A DNA stretch of 64,000 nucleotides from JAAXPZ01 sp965215705 (GTDB lineage: Bacteria; Campylobacterota; Campylobacteria; Campylobacterales; Sulfurovaceae): positions 62,001-126,000 of the forward strand of contig CBDCEE010000016.1 in the NCBI GenBank assembly GCA_965215705.1. The letters run 5' to 3'. Each line of letters starts with the position of its first letter. Position 1 is the stretch's first letter. Shown here in pieces: positions 43,079 through 52,469 of the stretch. The notes below the pieces were generated by a model. It was not told the origin of the DNA. It saw only the letters and a program-made list of their open reading frames with translations, and did no database searches. The translations under genes and the position numbers were made by a program.

Positions 43079-44359
43079 TTATCCGAACATAAGGTTTGGT
43101 AACCAGAGAGAAATGATGGGAATATAGGTTACCAACATCAATCCTACAAAAATAGTAGCTGTCCAAGGTAAAGTAGCAACGACTACATCCTTCATAGGAA
43201 TACCCGTCAAGCTACTCGTAACGAAAAGGTTCAGCCCCACAGGAGGAGAAACCATACCAAGCTCCATATTGATAGTAATCATAATACCGAAATGTATAGG
43301 GTCAATACCCAGCTTCATCGCCACAGGGAGTAGTAATGGTACCATAATCATAATGATCGCTGATGGCTCCATAAAGGCTCCAGCAATAATCAGTATAATA
43401 TTCACAAAGATAAGAAATGTAATGGTCCCCACATGATTGTCCACCAAGGCTTGTGCGATAGATTGTGGGACATTTTCCAAAGTCAAAAAGTGTGCGAATA
43501 GCATGGCATTGGCAATAATGAACATAATCATCGCCGAAGTTTTTGCTGATTCTAAGAATATCTTGAAGACATCTTTCCATGCAATATCTTTATAAATGAC
43601 CATAGAAACAAAAAATGCCCATACTGCTGCTACTGCTGCTGCTTCCGTAGGTGTAAAGATACCTCCGTAGATACCTCCAATGACAAAGACGATGGTCATA
43701 AGTCCCCATGATGCATCTTTCATCTTAGCCATTCTCTCACTAAATGGTTTGGGGTCTGTTCTTTTGAAACCCAATCGTCTTGCACCGATATAGGTCACAG
43801 TCATAAGCATTGAGCCAAGCATAATACCCGGGATAACTCCTGCCATAAACAAACGACCGATAGAAACTTCAGCTGTCACCCCAAAGACAATCAAGACGAT
43901 GGAAGGAGGAATGAGTATACCCAAACTACCTGCTGTAGCAATCGTTCCTACCGCATATTTTTGAGGATAGCCGGCATCAGTGATTGCGCCAAACATAATC
44001 GAACCGATCGCAACAACTGTTGCCGGTGAACTTCCTGAAACGGCTGCAAAAATAATACTGGCGAAAATTGCAGCAATAGGTAAACCACCAGGAAGGTGTC
44101 CTACAATTGATTGTGCAAAATCAATGATTCGTTTGGCACTGCTTCCCTTCGAAAGTAAGCTTCCTGCCAAAATAAACATAGGAATTGCCATCAACGAATA
44201 GCTATCAATTTTCTCAAATATCATTGATGATATCTCAATAGGAGAAATAGAAGTAAAGGACACGAGTGTTACAAATGTGGAAGCCCCCAGAGCAATTGCA
44301 ATAGGGGAACCAATCACTAGCAGAAAGAAGAAAATCCCAAATAATACACCTACACTCAC
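43079..44359 (-). CDS. dctM: TRAP C4-dicarboxylate transporter, large permease
   Basis: The 426-residue channel subunit starts at GTG within the dctQ stop region (GTGA overlap). Landmarks: SGSSPATVVAIGS, TAGSLGILIPPSIVLIVFG and the C-terminal SPPVGLNLFVTSS, matching the DctM of the succinate/malate/fumarate system. Operon order is dctP-dctQ-dctM on the minus strand. Confidence 0.94.
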   Translation of the reverse strand: MSVGVLFGIFFFLLVIGSPIAIALGASTFVTLVSFTSISPIEISSMIFEKIDSYSLMAIPMFILAGSLLSKGSSAKRIIDFAQSIVGHLPGGLPIAAIFASIIFAAVSGSSPATVVAIGSIMFGAITDAGYPQKYAVGTIATAGSLGILIPPSIVLIVFGVTAEVSIGRLFMAGVIPGIMLGSMLMTVTYIGARRLGFKRTDPKPFSERMAKMKDASWGLMTIVFVIGGIYGGIFTPTEAAAVAAVWAFFVSMVIYKDIAWKDVFKIFLESAKTSAMIMFIIANAMLFAHFLTLENVPQSIAQALVDNHVGTITFLIFVNIILIIAGAFMEPSAIIMIMVPLLLPVAMKLGIDPIHFGIMITINMELGMVSPPVGLNLFVTSSLTGIPMKDVVVATLPWTATIFVGLMLVTYIPIISLWLPNLMFG

Positions 44360-44952
44360 AGTACGCCTCCTATAGATTTCTTCTTCACTTCAGCCAACAC
44401 ATCTTCGGGAGCTGATGCTTCCATCTCAGCTAAAATCATCTCAGCTTCACTCATTATCTTTACTTCATCGGCAGGTGTTTTAATGATATATACAATTTTT
44501 TCACCAACACGAAATGCAGCAAAGGCAAAGGCAACTGGTATCACTAGATAGGGTATCCACATAGGAATCTCAAGATCTATGGACATCTCATCTAATTCTA
44601 TCACTAGCTGGAGATATTTATACCCATAAAAAGAAACCGCAGCCAAATAGACAAACGTAATGCTATGAGAGATAAGCATCATACCTTTAGCAACAGGAGG
44701 AGAAACTACATCTAATAATATGGAGATGGAAATATGAGCATCTTCTTTGAAACAGTAGGCTGCACCAAAAAAAACACTCCACAAAAAGAGAAAAATTGTC
44801 AGCTCTGAAGCCCAAGTGAGGCTTGTATTGAAAATATATCTCGCTGCAACATTGTAAAATGCCAAAGCAACACCGGCAGAGATGCCGAATGCTGCAATAC
44901 TTTGATTGACAAAACCAATCACTTTACTTACCAATAAAAAAAAACTTTTCAT
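44356..44952 (-). CDS. dctQ: TRAP C4-dicarboxylate transporter, small permease
   Basis: A 198-residue protein with four helices and a charged C-terminal tail (about 160-198). The 'RYIFNTSLTWASELTIFLFLWSVFFGA' region fits DctQ. It starts eight bases after dctP and overlaps dctM by four bases. Confidence 0.9.
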   Translation of the reverse strand: MKSFFLLVSKVIGFVNQSIAAFGISAGVALAFYNVAARYIFNTSLTWASELTIFLFLWSVFFGAAYCFKEDAHISISILLDVVSPPVAKGMMLISHSITFVYLAAVSFYGYKYLQLVIELDEMSIDLEIPMWIPYLVIPVAFAFAAFRVGEKIVYIIKTPADEVKIMSEAEMILAEMEASAPEDVLAEVKKKSIGGVL

Positions 44953-44960
44953 TAGAAATC

Positions 44961-45956
44961 CTATTTGGTATTAATGGCTGCCTCTATAAGATCTTTACCG
45001 ATCACTTTATCGTCATAGAATTTAGGATAGATGGTACTCATCACCTTTCTCCACTCATCTCTCTGCTCGGGAGTCAAGACAGTGATCTCAAGTTTCTTTG
45101 TCTCTTTTGCATATTTTTCAATCTCTGCAAACTGTGACTTATCTAGCTCTACTGCCCACTCACGCTCTTTGGCTGTAGCTTCTTTCATCGCTTGCTTGGT
45201 AGCTGCTTGGAGGTCTGCTGGTAAAGAATCCCAGAACTTTTTGCTCATCACAACAAGATATCCTAGATATCCGTGATTACTCACAGTCATATACTTGGAA
45301 ACATCATAGAATTTCTTAGTATAGATGTTAGAGTTGGTATTTTCCTGCCCATCGATAACACCCTGCTGCAGTGCAGAGTAAACTTCTGAGAACGGCATCA
45401 TTTGCGGGTTCGCATCTACTGCCTGGAACTGTGCTTCAAGTACTTTAGAACTCATGATCCTAAACTTCTGACCCTTGGCATCCATTGGCTTTATCAGCGC
45501 TGCCTTGGAAGAGGTAAACTGCTTAAATGCATTGTCCCAGAAATCCAGAGCAACATAGCCTTTGGCTGTGACCATATCCTTAAGTTTTTGTCCTACTGCA
45601 CTGTCCTGTACTCTATGGAGTTGATCGATATCCTTAAAGAGGAAAGGGAGATCGAAAAGTGCCAAGTTTGGCACAAATTTACCAAATTTTGAAAATGAAG
45701 GACATGCCATCTGTACTGAGTCAAGCTTAATCGCTTTAAGTACTGCCTTGTCCTTATAAAGCTGTGAACTTGGATAGATTTGTACATCGATCTTACCTTT
45801 ACTTAGCTCTTCCAATCTCTTCTCAAAGAAAACAGCTGCTTTACCTTTGGGAGTATTTTCACTCACCACGTGACTAAATTTCAATACGAAATCTGCTGCT
45901 CCTGCTGATACCGATAATGCCACTGCTACGCTAGCTGCCAATAGAACTTTTTTCAT
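44961..45956 (-). CDS. dctP: TRAP C4-dicarboxylate-binding periplasmic protein
   Basis: The 331-residue binding protein has a signal peptide ending at AGA (residue 20). It matches the classical DctP closely: KFSHVVSENTPKGKAA, YPSSQLYKDKAVLKA, DLPFLFKD, FRIMSSKVLEAQF, FSEVYSALQQGVIDGQENT, NIYTKKFYDVSKY and SNHGYLGYLVV. These are features of succinate/fumarate/malate binders. AAAGGATCAAC precedes the ATG. Imported malate would feed the Mqo enzymes in this window. Confidence 0.95.
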   Translation of the reverse strand: MKKVLLAASVAVALSVSAGAADFVLKFSHVVSENTPKGKAAVFFEKRLEELSKGKIDVQIYPSSQLYKDKAVLKAIKLDSVQMACPSFSKFGKFVPNLALFDLPFLFKDIDQLHRVQDSAVGQKLKDMVTAKGYVALDFWDNAFKQFTSSKAALIKPMDAKGQKFRIMSSKVLEAQFQAVDANPQMMPFSEVYSALQQGVIDGQENTNSNIYTKKFYDVSKYMTVSNHGYLGYLVVMSKKFWDSLPADLQAATKQAMKEATAKEREWAVELDKSQFAEIEKYAKETKKLEITVLTPEQRDEWRKVMSTIYPKFYDDKVIGKDLIEAAINTK

Positions 45957-46086
45957 GTTGATCCTTTTATTTTGAATTAGAATAAGTATAACGGTTTTTT
46001 CTTATGAAAAAGATAAAAAAAAGATGATTTCGTCTCAATATACTCTAGAAAGTTTCGAGAAAGTTACATTTTCTACAGAAGTGGCC

Positions 46087-47427
46087 TTAGCCACCAAACC
46101 CGTAGAATCCTGGAAAGAGTACAATTGAAGCAAGTACCAATATCTGGAGAGTAATAAAAGGTACGACTCCTTTGTAAATATCAGTAGTTTTAACCCCTGG
46201 AGGAGCCACTCCCTTGAGATAAAAGAGACTAAAGCCAAAAGGAGGGGTCAAGAATGAAGTCTGCAGATTCAGTGCAATCAATATTGCGAACCAGAGAGGA
46301 TCAATCCCAATCGTATTGGCAATAGGCAAGAGAATAGGCACTACAATATATGAGATTTCAATAAAATCAATAAAGAAACCAAGAAACATAATGATCAACA
46401 TCGTCAAGATTAAAAAGCCCCACTTTTCACCAGGAAGTGTCGTCATAAATGCCTCAACGATCTCATCTGCTCCACTATAGATAAAGACCATAGAAAAAGC
46501 TGTTGCTCCGATTAGGATCGCAAAAACCATCGAGGTCGTTTTCACTGTTTCCAGTGAAGCCTCTTTAACCAATCCGTAACTAAGTTTTCCATACATCGCT
46601 GCCAAGAGCATTCCCCCGAGTGCCCCTAATGAAGCAGACTCAGTTGGGGTTGCAATACCTGCAAAAATAGACCCCAGCACTAAAACAATCAACGTCAAAG
46701 GTGGGATAATGGAAAGTAGTGCTTTTTTAATATTTGTTGCTTTGGTAACACTGGTATCTATTTTCATCGCAGGTGCGGCCTCTTTATCTAAAAAAGAGAT
46801 GACTAGGATATAGATCACATAGACACCTACCAGCATCAATCCAGGCATCACTGCTGCTTTAAAAAGATCACCTACCGGTAGCTGAAATACATCTGCCAAA
46901 ACAATGAGCACAATAGAAGGGGGGATGATCTGGCCCAATGTACCTGCCGCACAGATCGTACCGCAGCTGATCGATTTTTTATATCCATTATCCAACATTA
47001 CCGGCAATGAAATAACACCCATCGCTACCACTGAAGCACCCACAACCCCTGTAGAAGCTGCCAGCAATGCACCGATGAGTACCGTTGAGATTGCTAATCC
47101 TCCTCGTACCTTACCAAAAAGTGTCCCCATGGAGGAGAGCATTCGTTCTGCAAGCTCTGATTTTTGAAGTACAATCCCCATAAAGATAAACAGTGGTACT
47201 GCCATAAGAATCTTATTGGTCATGATCGCATAGATTCTAAAGGGCATCATTGTAAACATGGAGAGAAATTCATCATAAAATTCCAACACAGTTCCACCAT
47301 CTGGCATGATTTCAAACCATGCAGATAACGCACCAAAAAAGATCGATACTGCGCCAAAAGTAAAAGCAACAGGATACCCAACCACAAGCAGCAATAGTGA
47401 TGCTCCAAACATAATGAGTCCTATCAT
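46087..47427 (-). CDS. TRAP transporter large permease, 2-oxoacid/lactate-type system
   Basis: The 446-residue DctM-family channel includes the extra N-terminal helix-loop seen in TakM-type subunits and the landmarks STGVVGASVVAMGVISLPVM, GTLGQIIPPSIVLIVLAD and TPPFGFSLFYLKG. It overlaps dctQ by four bases. 130 bp without a clear terminator separates it from the C4-dicarboxylate operon downstream on the same strand. Confidence 0.93.
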   Translation of the reverse strand: MIGLIMFGASLLLLVVGYPVAFTFGAVSIFFGALSAWFEIMPDGGTVLEFYDEFLSMFTMMPFRIYAIMTNKILMAVPLFIFMGIVLQKSELAERMLSSMGTLFGKVRGGLAISTVLIGALLAASTGVVGASVVAMGVISLPVMLDNGYKKSISCGTICAAGTLGQIIPPSIVLIVLADVFQLPVGDLFKAAVMPGLMLVGVYVIYILVISFLDKEAAPAMKIDTSVTKATNIKKALLSIIPPLTLIVLVLGSIFAGIATPTESASLGALGGMLLAAMYGKLSYGLVKEASLETVKTTSMVFAILIGATAFSMVFIYSGADEIVEAFMTTLPGEKWGFLILTMLIIMFLGFFIDFIEISYIVVPILLPIANTIGIDPLWFAILIALNLQTSFLTPPFGFSLFYLKGVAPPGVKTTDIYKGVVPFITLQILVLASIVLFPGFYGFGG

Positions 47428-47957
47428 ATCATCTCCTCCTCAGGCTCAGGGAATTTTTCTAACCCGCGGTAGATATTGATATTACTGAGTATATAGTTCA
47501 CGGCACAAAAGATGAGAAAAGTAAATGCCAAAGGGATCATGCCTTTAATGATCCAGCGGTGGGTAAGCCCTCCTGGATCTTCACTAATCTCCCCTGTTGT
47601 ATAAGCATCCATCACAAAATCATAAGAACCATAGGTGATCAATAATGCCAATGGAATCAAAAAAAGCAATGTACCTATAATATTAATCATCGCTTTAGTT
47701 TTGTAAGAAAAACTATCATAGAGAAAGTCTACCCGAACATGGGCATTATGCCTAAGTGCATAGCCTGTTCCAAAGAGAATAATCACAGCAAATAGATGCC
47801 ACTCTACCTCTTGCATCCCTATAGAGCTGTTATGAAATGCATATCGCATCAGCACATCATATGCCACATTTAGAATCATCAGTATCATCAATACTCCCGT
47901 CATATATCCGACAGCATCAATAATTTTATCCATAAATTTTTCAATTTTCAACAACAC
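47424..47957 (-). CDS. TRAP transporter small permease, 2-oxoacid/lactate-type system
   Basis: About 177 residues with four helices. The start chosen is GTG 47957 (MLLKIEKFMDKIID), five bases after GAGGAG; a longer frame from 48041 would translate through the intercistronic hairpin and has no ribosome site, while ATG 47933 is another possibility. Landmarks include GMQEVEWHLFAVIILFGTGYALR, typical of the TakQ-like subunit. Confidence 0.85.
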   Translation of the reverse strand: MLLKIEKFMDKIIDAVGYMTGVLMILMILNVAYDVLMRYAFHNSSIGMQEVEWHLFAVIILFGTGYALRHNAHVRVDFLYDSFSYKTKAMINIIGTLLFLIPLALLITYGSYDFVMDAYTTGEISEDPGGLTHRWIIKGMIPLAFTFLIFCAVNYILSNINIYRGLEKFPEPEEEMI

Positions 47958-48015
47958 ACTTACTCCTCTGTACCTAATATCAAAAGGAGTGCATCTCTCC
48001 GCTTGATATTGGGTA

Positions 48016-48042
48016 TTTGGCAAGCCATGGAGGCTTACCAAA
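48016..48042 (-). terminator. Intercistronic stem-loop between binding-protein and permease genes
   Basis: On the minus strand TTTGGTAAGCC pairs with GGCTTGCCAAA (11 bp, one G-U) around a five-base loop, 11 bases after the binding-protein stop. No U-tract follows, so mRNA stabilisation or partial attenuation is likelier than full termination. Confidence 0.75.
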
Positions 48043-48053
48043 ATCAGGTTATT

Positions 48054-49112
48054 CTATTTCTCTAGATTCAGATATCCACCCTGCATCATCTGAGACCATG
48101 CTCTGGCTTTTTTCATATACGCAGTGTAATCTTCGTAAATTTCTTTAAATTTAGGATTTTTCGCTGCATACCCTTCATATACTTCTGTTGCTGCCTTGTC
48201 CATTGCGGAAACAACCTCTTTAGGGAAGGTTTTGACTTTAATATTTGGGAAATCTTTCTTCATCTTATCCCATGCATCTACAGATGCTGCAAAGTTTTCA
48301 ACATACATATCAAATGCCGCTGCTTTCATAGCTGTTACCAAAATTGCCTGATAATTTTTTGGTAGCTTGTCAAAGGCTTTTTTATTGACCATAAACTGCA
48401 TCTCAGATGCTGGCTCATGCCAACCAGTATAGTAGTAAGGTGCCACTTTGTGGAAGCCCATTTTGATATCCATACCCGGTCCAACCCACTCAAGTGCATC
48501 GATCGTACCACGGTCTAGAGAGGTATAGAGTTCACCGGCAGGGATATTGGTGACATTGACACCCAATTTTGCCAGTACCTCACCAGCTAGACCAGGAATT
48601 CTCATCTTTAGACCCTTGAGGTCAGCTACTGTATTGATCTCTTTTCTGAACCAACCACCCATCTGGTTACCTGTATTTCCACCAGGAAAGTTCATCACAC
48701 CAAACTTGTCATAGACTTCTTTCATGTACTTCATACCATTACCATAGTAGAACCATGCATACTGCTCAGAAGGTGTCATACCAAACGGTACAGTAGTGAA
48801 CCAAACGGTGTTGATATCTTTGCCTTTCCAGTAATATGAACCACTATGTCCCATCTGATACTGTCCGCCTTTGACCATATCGAGGATGCCTAGTGGTGCC
48901 TTATGTTTCTCTTTTCCTTCTACTTTAATGATAAATTTACCATCTGACATCTCTTTGACATACTGTGCCAACTTAAGTGGTGGTGAAGCAAGCGGTGTCA
49001 AAGTAGAGGGCCATGTCTCTGCCAACTTCCACTTGATTTTTTTGGCTGCCAATGGGCTCACCAACAATGCTACCGCACCTACCAGTGCTGCTGCTTTTGC
49101 AATTCTTTTCAT
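48054..49112 (-). CDS. TRAP periplasmic binding protein, 2-oxoacid/lactate type (TakP-like)
   Basis: The 352-residue protein has a signal peptide ending near LAAKK (about residue 23). The stretch ALEWVGPGMDIKMGFHKVAPYYYTGWHEPAS is the hallmark of TakP/lactate/mannitol-type binders, distinct from C4-dicarboxylate DctP. 2-Oxoacids such as pyruvate or lactate are the likely ligands. ATG 49112 is preferred over the adjacent ATG 49115 because AGGAG is then five bases away. Confidence 0.92.
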   Translation of the reverse strand: MKRIAKAAALVGAVALLVSPLAAKKIKWKLAETWPSTLTPLASPPLKLAQYVKEMSDGKFIIKVEGKEKHKAPLGILDMVKGGQYQMGHSGSYYWKGKDINTVWFTTVPFGMTPSEQYAWFYYGNGMKYMKEVYDKFGVMNFPGGNTGNQMGGWFRKEINTVADLKGLKMRIPGLAGEVLAKLGVNVTNIPAGELYTSLDRGTIDALEWVGPGMDIKMGFHKVAPYYYTGWHEPASEMQFMVNKKAFDKLPKNYQAILVTAMKAAAFDMYVENFAASVDAWDKMKKDFPNIKVKTFPKEVVSAMDKAATEVYEGYAAKNPKFKEIYEDYTAYMKKARAWSQMMQGGYLNLEK

Positions 49113-49372
49113 CATTTCTCCTTTTGTAGTAATTTGGGGTTTCCCACAAACAAGAAGATTATAACTTAACTAGACTTTAACTCACTCTATAAAAATAGAA
49201 CTTTTTTGAAACATATACATAACTGTTACTTTACTCAATCATGCATGCGCTAGATTAATATTACTCTAACCTTTAGATAGCTAGAATAAAATCATACACA
49301 GTAATAGTATGGTAATACTCTTATACTACAATATACACCTGTTTTAAGCATCATTAAATAAAAGGGATATCT

Positions 49373-51043
49373 ATGGATACATATAAAACCATACGAAAGT
49401 GGTCAGTGGCTCTCATGACAACATTTATGCTAGTCAACTGCGGAGGGGGAGGGGGAAGCGCTACAAGCACTGACAACAACAGTACAGGCAATGGTACGGG
49501 AACAGATACTTCATCTTACAAAGGGTTACAATTTTATCATCAAAATATGCCGGTATCTGATTACAAACTGAATCAATTGACAGACAGTGAGTTTGATGAA
49601 TTAGATGAAACCAAACAGTTGGCTATTGCAAACAAGTTATTGGCTACACTCTTTTTCGGATACCCTCTAAAAGAGCTGAAGACAAAGATTAGCAATGGTA
49701 ATTTTCTAAGTAGTATTCGAAATGGCTTGGATACAGAGGGCACAGACAAAGAGTGGTTGGAAAACTATATACTGGATGACAGTGTATTTCAGCAATACCA
49801 GAGTCAATGGTATGAACCACAAGCCATTACTATTTTAACCCGTTTCTATGCAATGAAAGATCTGGATAAATACTTCCTGCAAAACTGGGTCGCCTATATC
49901 CTCACACAAACCATTATGTTCTCTCCTGCCTATGAACTCTCATCTACCCATACACCCAATATCTCTGGGGTATATAACCGTCTAGTCACAATGTTGGAAA
50001 ACGACAGTGGTATGCGCTTTATCTCCTATGTCCATATGTCTAGTGAAGACAACTGGCGGAGATTTAGAAGCCCAGAAGACAATGGACGTGAAATGCTGGA
50101 GATATACCTACTTGATGCCAACGATGCCCATGTTCCTCTTGCAGGACAGGCACTCAAAAACTGGAAACTTAACACAGACAGTGATACACTTGAAATAGGG
50201 CTAAACCGTAACACCCAACCGATCTCATTGTTTGGTACCACCATCTACAATGGAGATGATTTTTATAGAGAGCTTGCCAAATCAAATGCCTTTACAAAAG
50301 GAGTAACCAGTAGGCTGGTAGATTTTTTCTTCCCTGAGAAAAGTAATGTGCAAAAAATCTCTATCACCGACAGTATCGTCTCAAGCAAACCTGAGACATG
50401 GCAGGATATTCTCTTTCAAATCATCTTTTCAGAGGAGTATCTTCTGCATAACAGTAGAGGGCAGAGTGCCGAAGAGACTTTCTTCTCTCTTGCAAAAAAG
50501 CTAAACTATAGACATAGAAAGGGCACCTTCAGTACGCTTAAAAGCGAGCTTGAAAAGATGCACCAAGCTACAATGAAATACAAGCTTGGGAAGATAGAAA
50601 GAGTGCCACTGGACACCCTCTCTTTCGCACACTATCATAAATACATACGAGAGCGAGTATTGATGCGAAGAGCCAATCCTGAACAAGACAATCCTGCCAG
50701 TTGGAATTATAATGGCTGGCAAGATAGCTTTATCGGGTTTGATCAATTTGAACAAGATGAAAATGATCATGTAACGACACTCAAGAATTTTGTCAACTAC
50801 CTGTTTGAAGCCACTGTTGCGAGGCAGGCAACTGCAGACGAACAGAAACTTTTTAAAGACCATATGATTGAGACAGAAGATGGTACGCAGGTATTTAAAT
50901 ACAGCTTTGATATATTTACTACACATGATGATCCGGATAAACAGAAAGAGCGACGAGAAGATCGTAAGAGAGAGATAGCACTTATCGTATTGGACTATAT
51001 CTCCAGACTAGCTATCACCTACAGACAAAGTGAGGTACACTAA
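49373..51043 (+). CDS. Lipoprotein partner of a DUF1501 protein (divergent DUF1800-like)
   Basis: The 556-residue product has a lipoprotein signal (Cys23) followed by a Gly/Ser/Thr-rich linker (24-48). A stretch RSPEDNGREMLEIYLLD near residue 228 resembles the NENxARELLELHTLG motif of DUF1800, and the C-terminal half ends with long charged helices. DUF1800 genes are commonly paired with DUF1501 genes, and here a Tat-exported DUF1501 protein follows with a one-base gap. The biochemical role of such pairs is unknown. Confidence 0.65.
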   Translation: MDTYKTIRKWSVALMTTFMLVNCGGGGGSATSTDNNSTGNGTGTDTSSYKGLQFYHQNMPVSDYKLNQLTDSEFDELDETKQLAIANKLLATLFFGYPLKELKTKISNGNFLSSIRNGLDTEGTDKEWLENYILDDSVFQQYQSQWYEPQAITILTRFYAMKDLDKYFLQNWVAYILTQTIMFSPAYELSSTHTPNISGVYNRLVTMLENDSGMRFISYVHMSSEDNWRRFRSPEDNGREMLEIYLLDANDAHVPLAGQALKNWKLNTDSDTLEIGLNRNTQPISLFGTTIYNGDDFYRELAKSNAFTKGVTSRLVDFFFPEKSNVQKISITDSIVSSKPETWQDILFQIIFSEEYLLHNSRGQSAEETFFSLAKKLNYRHRKGTFSTLKSELEKMHQATMKYKLGKIERVPLDTLSFAHYHKYIRERVLMRRANPEQDNPASWNYNGWQDSFIGFDQFEQDENDHVTTLKNFVNYLFEATVARQATADEQKLFKDHMIETEDGTQVFKYSFDIFTTHDDPDKQKERREDRKREIALIVLDYISRLAITYRQSEVH

Positions 51044-51044
51044 C

Positions 51045-52421
51045 ATGAAAAGAAGAGACTTTATCAAACTGTCACTGGTAAGCGGATCCGCTATCTTGAT
51101 GCCACAGTTCAGCTATGCTGCAGTACTTGATCTGGAAAATATCAACTTTTCCTCTGGTGTCTATGAGAGCAACCAAGCACAAACTATTATTGTTTTCCTC
51201 TATGGAGGCGCCAGCCAACTGGGAGGGAATATCACCAATCTAGCGGAGATTGAACGCTATTCCCAAAACAGTTATCATGATTACTTTGATGGTAGAGGCA
51301 TCACTCCTACAGAACATGGATGCTGGGCAGAAGCAGGAGGTACAGAGATGGAGAGGATCATGACAGATGAAAATATGACGCTTTACCGATCCTGCTACTC
51401 TCAGGTACGGGAAGATGCCAACAACAAGGCCCATGGGGTTTGTACTGAACAGAATCAAAAGGGCTCTTTTGATACAGATGGTGGTGGTGTAGTTGCAAAT
51501 ATTGCTACCATCTTACATGCCAATGGTGCCATTGATGAAAACACCCTTATGCCTTTTGTCACTATGGAGGGTGAATCTACCTTTTATACTGAAGGCAATG
51601 TACCTCTACCCGGCTATCTCAAACCCGTAGGGATCAGTGAAGACTTTGACAACCCCTATGCAAGAAGGGTTCGAAACTGGAACTATTATACAGATGCAGA
51701 AAGAGAACATGATCATTACGCTGAAAGTGATGAAAACGGAGGTTTCGATCCTGCATTGACCAAAGAGATGGATAGGGTTGCACAGACACATAATCAACCA
51801 GGAAAGGTCAAAGATGGATTTGCCAAACGTGAGAAACTTGCTTTGTTTATTGAAAATATCAAAAGTGCAGAGACTCCGGAACTAGGAGAAAATGCCTATC
51901 CAGAAAACAGTAATTTTGCGAATAAGCTTGAAGCAGCAGTTAAACTCCTGGGCAATAACCCTGATACCAAAATCATCACTCTGGGGACAGGTGGTCTGGG
52001 TGGCTGGGATGATCATAATGATGCTAGAGATTATGCTAACAGAAAAGAAGCACTCTTCCGCTCTCTTCGATCAGCAGTAGCACACTTGGAAGCGATCAAA
52101 AAGATCGATACTGTCAATATCATGGTCTTCGGAGAATTTGGCAGAAATGTCAATCTCAACTCTGCCCATGGATGGGATCATGGCAATCTACAAAATCTCT
52201 ATGTGCTTGGGGGAAGAAGATACTTCACTCATCGTGGTGTTGTAGGTGAAACTGTCGTGGACAATACAGGAAGCCTCAATCGCCTCTGGCTCAAACCAAA
52301 AAGTGGAACCTATTGGTTTGAACCACTCAGTATCGCTGCCACACTCTATAAAATCTATGGCATTGAAAATCCAAATATACTGACAGGAGGGAACTATCCT
52401 CCTGTCAATGCCCTCGCTTAA
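51045..52421 (+). CDS. Tat-exported DUF1501 protein
   Basis: The 458-residue protein starts at ATG 51045 with the twin-arginine signal MKRRDFIKLSLVSGSAIL. DUF1501 (sulfatase/alkaline-phosphatase-like superfamily) features are visible: IIVFLYGGASQLGG near the mature N terminus, GLGGWDDHNDARDY (about 325-338) and FGEFGRNVNLNSAHGWDHGN (about 370-390), whose His/Asp residues could bind metal. It is translated with the upstream lipoprotein. Tat export implies folding with cofactor in the cytoplasm. Near its 3' end lies a perfect 10-bp dyad (52381-52407). Confidence 0.85.
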   Translation: MKRRDFIKLSLVSGSAILMPQFSYAAVLDLENINFSSGVYESNQAQTIIVFLYGGASQLGGNITNLAEIERYSQNSYHDYFDGRGITPTEHGCWAEAGGTEMERIMTDENMTLYRSCYSQVREDANNKAHGVCTEQNQKGSFDTDGGGVVANIATILHANGAIDENTLMPFVTMEGESTFYTEGNVPLPGYLKPVGISEDFDNPYARRVRNWNYYTDAEREHDHYAESDENGGFDPALTKEMDRVAQTHNQPGKVKDGFAKREKLALFIENIKSAETPELGENAYPENSNFANKLEAAVKLLGNNPDTKIITLGTGGLGGWDDHNDARDYANRKEALFRSLRSAVAHLEAIKKIDTVNIMVFGEFGRNVNLNSAHGWDHGNLQNLYVLGGRRYFTHRGVVGETVVDNTGSLNRLWLKPKSGTYWFEPLSIAATLYKIYGIENPNILTGGNYPPVNALA

Positions 52422-52434
52422 AGACCCTTGTGCC

Positions 52435-52456
52435 GTCTCTCTTCAAGAAGAGAGAC
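52435..52456. terminator. Hairpin between convergent DUF1501 and Tyr/Arg-rich genes
   Basis: GTCTCTCTTC / GAAGAGAGAC form a 10-bp dyad with a tight centre, 14 bases after the DUF1501 stop and just past the end of the opposing gene. An A-run follows on the plus strand (T-run preceding it for the minus strand), so it is not a classic U-tail terminator. Confidence 0.5.
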
Positions 52457-52469
52457 ACAAAAAAATGTA

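Noticed and set aside
47958..48041. Longer N terminus for the 2-oxoacid-system DctQ
   Set aside because: It would translate through sequence right after the intercistronic hairpin, has no ribosome site and adds residues not typical of DctQ.
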